Of a DNA stretch of 64,000 nucleotides, positions 57,466-64,000 are shown piece after piece; the stretch's first letter is position 1, and each line of letters starts with the position of its first letter. The notes under the pieces were generated by a model. The model was not told the origin of the DNA. It saw nothing but the letters and a program-made list of their open reading frames with translations, and searched no databases. Source of the DNA: Leptospira soteropolitanensis (GTDB lineage: Bacteria; Spirochaetota; Leptospiria; Leptospirales; Leptospiraceae); the NCBI RefSeq assembly GCF_026151655.1, contig NZ_JAMQPN010000010.1:62001-126000 (forward strand). Reading direction: 5' to 3'. A program made the position numbers and the translations under genes.

Positions 57466-57807
57466 TTTAGATCCAAACCCAAACGCAAAATAACCTGCAA
57501 GAAGTATCAATCCAAAACTTACGATATAATTCCATTTGATCTTTTCACCAAGAAAAACTGTAGCGAAGAGAATGAAAACGAAAATGGTCACCACTTCTTG
57601 GATGATCTTTAATTGAAAACCTTCGAATTTATAAACCGTGTATCCAATGCGGTTGGCAGGAACCATTAATACATATTCGAAAAAAGCAATTCCCCAAGAA
57701 AACAAAATAATATAAAACATATTGTTTGATTTTGCAAATTTTAAATGCCCATACCAAGCAAAGGTCATAAAGATATTGGAAAGTATTAGAAGAAAGATAG
57801 TTAACAT
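57451..57807 (-). CDS. DUF486/DMT-superfamily small membrane protein
   Basis: A 118-residue protein with four transmembrane segments (FLLILSNIFMTFAWYGHL, FYIILFSWGIAFFEYVLMVPANRIG, VVTIFVFILFATVFLG, YIVSFGLILLAGYFAFGF). The AWYGHLKF and WGIAFFEYVLMVPANRIG motifs are those of DUF486, a four-helix member of the drug/metabolite transporter superfamily. Function unknown. It lies convergent to coaB. Confidence 0.85.
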   Translation of the reverse strand: MLTIFLLILSNIFMTFAWYGHLKFAKSNNMFYIILFSWGIAFFEYVLMVPANRIGYTVYKFEGFQLKIIQEVVTIFVFILFATVFLGEKIKWNYIVSFGLILLAGYFAFGFGSKSNGH

Positions 57808-57900
57808 TATATTCTCTTATTCGCTATTTTTTAATGGTGAATGTATCAATGGCTTAATGATAGATAATGTATTTTGATACCTTCAAACATAAACAAATTT

Positions 57901-58668
57901 TTAGTTTTGTTTTGTATCAGGAAATACTTCATTAAAAATTTTGGGGAGGACCTCTCCCGATTTCTCACCAAAATGAATTTGCATAGAAGGAGTGAGGCTA
58001 GTAGTTTCAGGATTGATTTCAATACCCAGAGCACCATTTCGTATGGCGGTCAGAGCCAAATTGGTAGGAACAGAAACATTGGCACTGGTTCCTATCACAA
58101 AGACAATTTGGGCGACTTTACTGAGTTCCCAAGCTTTTGTTAGAAGTTTGTTGTCATATCCTTCGCCGAACCAAACAATGTCGGGCCGCAAAAGAGATTC
58201 ACATAGTGGACAAAATTTTAGACCTGGTTGGTTTATTCCTCCTTGCCCTAAAGAAAATTTTTCACCACAGCTTGTACATCTTGCACGATAAATATTGCCA
58301 TGAATTTCTAATAGATTTTTACTACCGGCTATGGGGTGAAGTCCGTCAACATTTTGTGTGATTAAGTTGATTGTTTGTGAAAGCAATTGCCATTTTGCAA
58401 TCGTTAGGTGCCCATCATTAGGTTTTGCTTCTGCGCAAATTCCTCGACGCCAGTCATACCATTCCCAAACTACTTCAGGTTGTTTTTCGAAAGCTTCTGG
58501 TGTGGCCAGTTCTTCGGCTTTAAATGTTTTCCAATAACCACCATCTCCTCGAAAGGTTGGAATTCCACTTTCACTAGAAATTCCTGCACCTGTGAGAAAT
58601 AGGATATTTCGAGCAGAACGAATTCGATGGACGACATCAGGAGGAAGGAAGCTCATTTGTGAGATCAT
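57901..58668 (-). CDS. cobB: Sirtuin NAD-dependent protein deacylase
   Basis: A class III sirtuin of 255 residues. It has the NAD motif TGAGISSESGIPTFRG (about residues 26-41), NVDGLH, catalytic His123 in EIHGNIYRARC, and four zinc cysteines (131, 134, 153, 156). Tyr71 and Arg74 form the Y-x-x-R pair (EWYDWRRG) that marks SIRT5-type enzymes able to remove succinyl or malonyl groups. GTSANVSVP is present near residue 195. It removes acyl groups from lysines and releases nicotinamide. The desuccinylase inference rests on the YxxR pair. Confidence 0.93.
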   Translation of the reverse strand: MISQMSFLPPDVVHRIRSARNILFLTGAGISSESGIPTFRGDGGYWKTFKAEELATPEAFEKQPEVVWEWYDWRRGICAEAKPNDGHLTIAKWQLLSQTINLITQNVDGLHPIAGSKNLLEIHGNIYRARCTSCGEKFSLGQGGINQPGLKFCPLCESLLRPDIVWFGEGYDNKLLTKAWELSKVAQIVFVIGTSANVSVPTNLALTAIRNGALGIEINPETTSLTPSMQIHFGEKSGEVLPKIFNEVFPDTKQN

Positions 58669-58731
58669 TCTAACAAATTATATAAAAAATTAAATCGGAA
58701 AAAATAACACAAAAAAGAAAACTGGCAGTCA

Positions 58732-59889
58732 ATGGCAGATCATTGGGAAGAAGTCCAAAAAAAACTAGATACGATTCATGAAAAACAATTGTTTCGGGAA
58801 ACGAAGGTCTATCAAGGAATTGACTTTTGTTCCAATGACTATATGGGATTAACATCTAATCCTCGTATGTTGGAGTATTTCCAATCACGAAAAAACATTG
58901 ATCCATTTGGATCGACTGCTTCTCGATTGGTCCGGGGCAACCGAGTGTCGATGGATCAATTTGAATCAGAGTTTGCTCGTTTTGTAGAAGGGGAAGCCGC
59001 CCTTTTAGTTTCTACAGGTTTTACTGCTAATTTTGGTCTTTTGGATTCCATTGCCGCCCCCGACTGTTTTGTGTTTACGGATCGACTCAACCACGCTTCT
59101 ATTCTGGATGGAATTCGCATTTCTGGTGCCCAAAAAAAATACTATAATCATTTAGATTTAAACCATCTACGCAGTTTACTTGAAAAAGTCGAATCGGAAG
59201 ATCCAGGTCATAAGAAAAAACGAATCGTTGTGACAGAAACTTTATTTAGTATGGATGGCGATTCTCCCGATTTAAAAACCTTATTAGGTTTAAAAAAAGA
59301 ATTTGGCTTTGTTTTGGTTTTAGATGAGGCCCATGCTTTGGGGATTTATGGTCCCAGTGGGAAGGGGCTTGTCTTTCGTGATTTGTCTCTTTCCGAAATC
59401 CAATCTATTGATTACAGAGTGTATACTTTGGGAAAATCTTTAGGGCTCGAGGGTGGAATTATTGTTACCAAAAAAATTGGCCGCGACCATTTAGTGAATG
59501 TAATGCGGTCCTTTATTTTTTCCACAGCACCATTGCCGATGATTTCAGAGTTTGCTTTATTTGCCCTTTCTTTAATCCGTTCTATGGATAAGGAAAGACA
59601 TACTTTGTTATCCCTTGCAAGAGAACTAATGAATTCTTTGGAACAAAATGGATTTGTCTTAACTCACTCTACATCGCATATAATACCGCTTTTGCTTACG
59701 ACAGAGAAAGAGGCTTTGTTTTACGCGAATAGTTTACAAGGGATAGGATTGGATGTTCGTGCCATCCGTCCACCGACAGTTTCAACACCACGCCTGCGGA
59801 TTAGTTTGAACGCCAAGTTGAAGTTAAATGATATTCAGGTTTTGATAGAGGAGCTCATTAGAGTTAGAGAGAAATGGAATTCTCTCTAA
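58732..59889 (+). CDS. bioF: 8-amino-7-oxononanoate synthase family enzyme
   Basis: An alpha-oxoamine synthase of 385 residues. It has FCSNDYMGL at about residue 32, GSTASRLVRGN (60-70), His121 in RLNHASILDG stacking on PLP, Asp198 in LDEAHALGIYG, and the PLP lysine 235 in YTLGKSLGLEGG. This set matches BioF, which condenses pimeloyl thioester and alanine in biotin synthesis. It stands alone here, divergent from the sirtuin, with no other bio gene in the window. Related KBL or SPT-type activities cannot be excluded, but the BioF pattern is strong. Confidence 0.87.
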   Translation: MADHWEEVQKKLDTIHEKQLFRETKVYQGIDFCSNDYMGLTSNPRMLEYFQSRKNIDPFGSTASRLVRGNRVSMDQFESEFARFVEGEAALLVSTGFTANFGLLDSIAAPDCFVFTDRLNHASILDGIRISGAQKKYYNHLDLNHLRSLLEKVESEDPGHKKKRIVVTETLFSMDGDSPDLKTLLGLKKEFGFVLVLDEAHALGIYGPSGKGLVFRDLSLSEIQSIDYRVYTLGKSLGLEGGIIVTKKIGRDHLVNVMRSFIFSTAPLPMISEFALFALSLIRSMDKERHTLLSLARELMNSLEQNGFVLTHSTSHIIPLLLTTEKEALFYANSLQGIGLDVRAIRPPTVSTPRLRISLNAKLKLNDIQVLIEELIRVREKWNSL

Positions 59890-59920
59890 CCGATTTATAT
59901 GTTTTTATTTCAAATTTGTG

Positions 59921-60574
59921 TTAGGTTTCTTCTTCAAATTTACGGATTTTGTTTTTAATTTGTTCCGTGGTTGCATTTATGCCAATAACGGATTGATTCG
60001 AGTTTGGTTCCTTGGGTTCTTTCTTTTTTCTAGTTCCGTATTTGTAAATTCCAAACAATCCCAGAATCCCAAGTGCCAGTAAGGTGAAATTGATCCAAGT
60101 TCCATCAGGCTGAGCTAAAATTTTAGGTCCAAAGCCATAAACAATGGAATCTACCATCCCTTGGTTTCCATTCTCTTGAAACATAACTACAATTGGATCT
60201 TGTAAAACCGAATCTCCGAATCCATTTTCCATTTTCGAAATGATTTCGTCTTCTTTCATTCCATCTTTGATTCGGTTTTCAATAAAGGTTTTGAGGTAAC
60301 TAGACGCCGCACACATATTAAACGAACAAGATTGAATCGGAAGGCTCGGCAAACAAATACAACGAATGTTTTCCGTAACTTTTAAAAAAGTTTGAATTTG
60401 CGCTTCCTCTTTAAGATTGGTGGTTGTTTTTTGTGAGAAAAGTAAACTAGGGAATAAAAAACAAATTCCAATGAACATTAAACTCGATTTAGAAATAGAA
60501 CGGAACCAAGTATTCGAAAGATTGGATATAATTCCTTTGGTTGATTGGGTTTTGTTTTGATCACAAAAATTCAT
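59921..60574 (-). CDS. ccmH: CcmH-like cytochrome c maturation protein with altered Cys motif
   Basis: A 217-residue membrane-anchored protein in the ccmE-ccmF-ccmH order. The signal anchor is SSLMFIGICFLFPSLLF-like. The CcmH domain has the conserved pattern IEN.IKDGMKEDEIISKMENGFGDSVL and a C-terminal transmembrane helix (INFTLLALGILGLFGIYKYG). The usual L-R-C-x-x-C is replaced by I-R-C-I-C (C-x-C), and two more cysteines follow (QSCSFNMC). I use the start at 60572-60574, after the ccmF stop at 60579. CcmH normally reduces apocytochrome c thiols before haem attachment. Confidence 0.8.
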   Translation of the reverse strand: MNFCDQNKTQSTKGIISNLSNTWFRSISKSSLMFIGICFLFPSLLFSQKTTTNLKEEAQIQTFLKVTENIRCICLPSLPIQSCSFNMCAASSYLKTFIENRIKDGMKEDEIISKMENGFGDSVLQDPIVVMFQENGNQGMVDSIVYGFGPKILAQPDGTWINFTLLALGILGLFGIYKYGTRKKKEPKEPNSNQSVIGINATTEQIKNKIRKFEEET

Positions 60575-60578
60575 TTTA

Positions 60579-62774
60579 TCATACCGTTTTCTTTTTGTTG
60601 TCACCGACTGGGAGAAGCAAAAATATCCCAGATAAGAAATAGAGAAGTGATCCTACCCATATCAGTTTTACAAGCGGATTCACCCAAACTTCTAGGTTTG
60701 CCACAATCTGTTTTGGAAAGTTCAAAAAAAGTTTTAGTTTATCCATCTCCGAACCAGGAGTAAAATAATATTGCATAAACATCAATGGAAGGTCAGGGTT
60801 TTCTGATTTCAAATCTGAAGTTTCAATTGCCCCTAGTTGGATATAAAAATCTTCCTTCGCCATTGAGAGGATGGCAGGTTCACTGGTAGGGATATGTGTT
60901 TCAAAATCTCCTGTTAGGTGAGAGATCTGTGGATAAAACCTACGTTCTGTGGTTAGTTCGGATAGTTTTTCTGTACCACGAAAAATCCAGTATGTACCTT
61001 CTTGGGAAACTATGACATTCTGAATGTTTGGTTCGCCACCGAGTCCAGAAATTAATACCGGTTTTAGTTTGAGTGTCGAGGCTTCAATTTGATAACCACC
61101 GATCATGGCTTTGTCGATCGATTGGTAAACGATCTCCTCTGATGTAGGAGGTTGGAGTTCATAAAAGAAACGAACGGAAGTATTGATTTTAAACGCATTT
61201 CCGGCATAACCAATAAAAATTAATACTAAAGCGAAATGGACTAAGTAGCCACCATACCGCCGTTTGTTTTTGAGTAACATTCGGTAACCAGCTACCAAGA
61301 TGTTTTCGTTTTTGAATTCTTCTCGGCGAGCTCGGATCCCCCTATAATATTCTTGGATGATTCCAGAAACGGTAAAAACACCAATGGTGACAGTTAAGAT
61401 CGAATACACTTCGGCCAAAACATCACCATATTTACTATCTGGTTTGGTAAAGTTTTGTGAATAAAAAAGGATGTAGAACCCACCACCAACTAGTCCCGCG
61501 ATTAAGGGTTTGAGTAAGGTAGAAAAAAATACGGCTCCGGCACCTTTTCTCCAGGCAAGAAGTGGCGCAGCTCCCATAAGAAGTAAAAGAAAAATCCCTG
61601 CCGGTACTCCCCAAGAGTTAAACCAAGGAGCTTTAAATTCTTTTCCATACAAAAGAGGAGAAAATACACCTAACAAAATAGCTGCGGTAGAAAGGACGAG
61701 TAAAAAGTTATTTAAAAGAAAACTTCCTTCTTTGGAAGTAATGGCTTCTAGGTTTCTTTCTGGAGTAAGTTGTTTTCTGCGATAAACCACAAACCCTGTG
61801 AAAAATAGAAAACTTCCAATGATATAAATGATAAAAGGAGTTCCAATCGTAGACTTGGAAAAACTATGCGGACCTTCCAAAACTCCAGAACGAGTGATCC
61901 ATGTTCCCAGTAAACTAAAGTGGAAAGCAAGGATCACAAGTAACATATTCCAAAACTTTAACATTCCTCTACGTTCTTGGATGACAACAGAATGGACAAA
62001 GGCACTTGTGAGTAACCAAGGCATAAGAGATGCATTTTCTACCGGATCCCAAGCCCAATATCCTCCCCAACCTAACTCTTCATAGGCCCACTTGGATCCG
62101 AGTAAAATTCCTGTCCCCAAAAAGAACCAGGAAAACAAAGTCCATTTGCGGATGAATTTCATCCAATCTTCTGAAAGTTGTCCCGACACAAGGGCAGACA
62201 TGGCAATAGCAAAAGGAATGGAAATACTTACATATCCAATGTAGAGGATGGGAGGATGGATGATCATCGCCCAATGTTGGAGGAGGGGATTGAGGCCCCG
62301 GCCTGCAGCCGCCTCTGGAACGAATTCGCGAAATGGTTGGGCATCCCCATAAAAAACAGCAAGGAAAGAAAAAAATCCAGATAAAACCGCAAGGATTAGA
62401 TTCATCATGGGAATTCGATCTTCAATGGATTTCCTAGTTTGCCATAACACAATGAAAGTGAAAACGCTAAGTATCAAATTCCAAAATAACAAACTTCCAG
62501 ATGAACCAGACCAAATCGATGTCATTTTGTAGAATAGAGGTAAGTGTTCACTGGAATGCATTACCACATAATAGTTGCTATAGTCGGATCGAACCAGTTG
62601 TGTTAATAGAACTGTAAAGGTGAGGACAATGACAAATGGATTTGTCATTAAAGCAAGACGGCCAAGTTCTATGGCCTTTCTGTCTTGTTTAAAAATTCCG
62701 TAAATTGTTTGTAATGCGGAAAAAATTAATACGGCCAAAGAAGCAGATAAAAGGATGGTTCCTAAATTGTTCAT
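60579..62774 (-). CDS. ccmF: Cytochrome c-type biogenesis protein CcmF
   Basis: A polytopic inner-membrane protein of 731 residues with about 14 transmembrane helices. The haem-handling WWD motif is WGGYWAWDPVENASLMPW (near residue 235). HPPILYIGYVS (about 175) and GTWITRSGVLEGPHSFS (about 295) are other CcmF signatures. A large periplasmic loop lies near the C-terminus (about 545-690). It joins haem from CcmE to apocytochrome c together with CcmH. It overlaps ccmE by 4 bases (ATGA). Confidence 0.93.
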   Translation of the reverse strand: MNNLGTILLSASLAVLIFSALQTIYGIFKQDRKAIELGRLALMTNPFVIVLTFTVLLTQLVRSDYSNYYVVMHSSEHLPLFYKMTSIWSGSSGSLLFWNLILSVFTFIVLWQTRKSIEDRIPMMNLILAVLSGFFSFLAVFYGDAQPFREFVPEAAAGRGLNPLLQHWAMIIHPPILYIGYVSISIPFAIAMSALVSGQLSEDWMKFIRKWTLFSWFFLGTGILLGSKWAYEELGWGGYWAWDPVENASLMPWLLTSAFVHSVVIQERRGMLKFWNMLLVILAFHFSLLGTWITRSGVLEGPHSFSKSTIGTPFIIYIIGSFLFFTGFVVYRRKQLTPERNLEAITSKEGSFLLNNFLLVLSTAAILLGVFSPLLYGKEFKAPWFNSWGVPAGIFLLLLMGAAPLLAWRKGAGAVFFSTLLKPLIAGLVGGGFYILFYSQNFTKPDSKYGDVLAEVYSILTVTIGVFTVSGIIQEYYRGIRARREEFKNENILVAGYRMLLKNKRRYGGYLVHFALVLIFIGYAGNAFKINTSVRFFYELQPPTSEEIVYQSIDKAMIGGYQIEASTLKLKPVLISGLGGEPNIQNVIVSQEGTYWIFRGTEKLSELTTERRFYPQISHLTGDFETHIPTSEPAILSMAKEDFYIQLGAIETSDLKSENPDLPLMFMQYYFTPGSEMDKLKLFLNFPKQIVANLEVWVNPLVKLIWVGSLLYFLSGIFLLLPVGDNKKKTV

Positions 62775-63163
62775 TTTTCCTCAGCGTATCCTGCTTCATA
62801 TTTCGAAGCACATTTTGCTTCTACGTGAGAGGCAACAAGAACCCCGTGGTCTAATTTTCCATCCACTCTGGCCCTGGCTCCTTCTTTAAAAGCATCAGGC
62901 AAAAGTGTTTCCCCGGTGAAAAAAACAGGAATGATTTGATCATTTAGTTCTAAATCAAATTTGGCTTTTTTTCCTTCGCGGATAAGGCTCCCCACCCGCA
63001 CAAATCCTCTGACTCGCAGGTTTTGGTCTGAGTATTTTGTTTGGTTTGCCGCCAGTTCCGAAGCATCCAAAAGGAGATAGGAAGTTTCTTGTGAAGAGAA
63101 ATAGGCAATTCCTCCGAGAGAAAGTCCAATGAGAAACAAAAGAGTTAAAAACTTACGATTCAT
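62771..63163 (-). CDS. ccmE: Cytochrome c maturation haem chaperone CcmE, CxxxY variant
   Basis: A 130-residue OB-fold haem chaperone anchored by one N-terminal transmembrane helix (FLTLLFLIGLSLGGIAYF). It has NLRVRGFVRVGSLIREG and IPVFFTGETLLPDAFKEG, the CcmE core. The haem-binding His of the H-x-x-x-Y motif is replaced by cysteine: Cys118 and Tyr122 in VEAKCASKYEAGY. This C-x-x-x-Y form is known from some other bacteria and archaea. It carries haem to CcmF in the periplasm. It starts the ccmE-ccmF-ccmH run. Confidence 0.9.
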   Translation of the reverse strand: MNRKFLTLLFLIGLSLGGIAYFSSQETSYLLLDASELAANQTKYSDQNLRVRGFVRVGSLIREGKKAKFDLELNDQIIPVFFTGETLLPDAFKEGARARVDGKLDHGVLVASHVEAKCASKYEAGYAEEK

Positions 63164-63265
63164 AATCCATTCTTTAGACGGATTCCCGTCTTTCCTCTAG
63201 CCTCTCTGATTGCAGGTTTCGGTCAAACAAAAAGGTCTAAAAAAAATACCAGAGAAAATCGGCAG

Positions 63266-64000
63266 TTATAAATAGGATTTGGCACGATAAACAAAATAAC
63301 CTACCCATTCTTTGATAGATAGAGTCGTTTGGTCCAAAAAACCCGCAGAGGGAATGTAGAGTTCAAAAGCTCCTGATTGTAAATTGGTGGAACGGTAATC
63401 TGTCGGAAAGGCGACAAAAGAGATGTTTTGTCTCTGAAAACAACCTGCCGCCCGTTTCATATGGAAAGCAGAGGTAATAAGAACTGCAGATTCTATTTTT
63501 TTTTCGATGAGTAACTTCTTCGTTTCGATTGCGTTTTCATAAGTATTTCTTGAATTGTTTTCCCAAATCAGATCTTTTTCGGGGACACCTAAACCTAAAA
63601 ATAATTCTTTTGCTAAATCTGCTTCTCGATAAGCATCCGTAAAAAGAAGTCCCGATCCACCTGTGAAAAGAATCTTTTTTACCTTGCCTGCTTTATAAAG
63701 TCGAATAGCATCAGTCAACCTGTCCACCGAGTCTGTAAGTTCAGGCCTTCCTGGATGAATTGAAATCGTTTGGATCATCCCACCTAAGACGATTGCTACG
63801 TCTGATTTGGGAACTTCTTCGATAGCAATGGGAGGATAATTTTTTTCGAGGGAGGTTAATAAAAAATTCGCAACATACGCGTTAGATGCCAAATACAAAA
63901 ATAAAACAATTCCAAAAAGGCGTAATTTCCCGTGTTTCGACTTTGTTTTTAGAATGAGAAAGAATGCTAAGATAAAAAAAATAGGAAGAGGGAAAAGTAA
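63266..64000 (-). CDS. DUF218 (YdcF/SanA/ElyC-like) membrane protein, 5' end beyond the window
   Basis: The C-terminal part of a DUF218 protein reading leftward. The frame is open to the right edge, so the start lies outside. The visible N-terminal part encodes two hydrophobic segments (about 63860-64000). The DUF218 domain then has AIVLGGMIQT, ILFTGGSG, AKELFLGLGV, NSRNTYENA and ITSAFHMKRA, with the typical conserved acidic, Gly and His residues. In E. coli, family members affect envelope barrier function. The role here is unknown. It is separated by about 100 bases from ccmE. Confidence 0.83.
   Translation of the reverse strand, partial: LLFPLPIFFILAFFLILKTKSKHGKLRLFGIVLFLYLASNAYVANFLLTSLEKNYPPIAIEEVPKSDVAIVLGGMIQTISIHPGRPELTDSVDRLTDAIRLYKAGKVKKILFTGGSGLLFTDAYREADLAKELFLGLGVPEKDLIWENNSRNTYENAIETKKLLIEKKIESAVLITSAFHMKRAAGCFQRQNISFVAFPTDYRSTNLQSGAFELYIPSAGFLDQTTLSIKEWVGYFVYRAKSYL

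Overview
The window looks like chromosomal DNA of a spirochaete of the genus Leptospira, probably from the saprophytic, L. biflexa-like side. This is inference from gene content and style, not from a marker gene. The DNA is AT-rich. Genes are packed tightly, often with 4-base ATGA overlaps or overlapping 3' ends. GTG and TTG starts are common. There are many putative lipoproteins with the loose spirochaetal lipobox, plus outer-membrane-type proteins. No rRNA, tRNA, CRISPR array, transposase, integrase or prophage structural gene was seen. No gap between genes exceeds about 250 bases.

Layout. 1-5.7 kb (minus strand): the 5' part of polA, a GT4 glycosyltransferase, an RsbW-like ATPase, gltX and a putative lipoprotein. 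5.8-9.3 kb (plus): a two-gene type IIA topoisomerase whose subunits resemble phage T4 and eukaryotic Top2 more than gyrase. 9.5-15.3 kb: a cell-envelope block with a serine hydrolase lipoprotein, two related small lipoproteins, another lipoprotein, and a DUF4105/Lnb-type protein with a probable C-terminal beta-barrel. 15.4-21.5 kb: DUF445, SDR, RimI-type acetyltransferase, TPR lipoprotein, dprA, a CaCA antiporter and an exported protein. 21.5-27.4 kb (minus): an Orn/Lys/Arg-type decarboxylase, a large membrane protein of unknown role, and avtA. 27.5-29.8 kb: a DegT-fold protein that has lost its PLP lysine, coupled to an ATP-grasp-like protein. 29.8-38 kb: small metabolic genes and exported envelope proteins, including cutA, a GST, two tandem M23 peptidases, DUF2237, a zinc phospholipase C/P1-nuclease-like protein and an SH3b protein. 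38-41.4 kb: thiolase, ilvC and two small putative lipoproteins around a GC-rich palindromic element. 41.3-45 kb: a MASE1-SpoIIE phosphatase and an ABC-F ATPase. 45-48.4 kb: serine acetyltransferase, a SufS-like cysteine desulfurase with a long N-terminal tail, and a family 2A encapsulin. 48.5-57.5 kb: a hybrid histidine kinase, a large exported protein, a CNNM/TlyC protein, and coaC and coaB as separate genes. 57.4-64 kb: DUF486, a sirtuin, bioF, and a ccmE-ccmF-ccmH cytochrome c maturation operon with a DUF218 gene upstream.

The most notable system is the encapsulin cluster. An SrpI-type shell gene overlaps the start of a cysteine desulfurase that carries a roughly 106-residue low-complexity tail, the expected cargo-loading region. 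A serine acetyltransferase gene lies tail-to-tail with it. Together these could make the cysteine precursor, cleave cysteine, and sequester sulfur in a protein shell. Also notable are the T4-like topoisomerase pair, the lysine-less DegT/ATP-grasp pair, and cytochrome c maturation proteins with altered motifs (CcmE CxxxY, CcmH CxC with extra cysteines).
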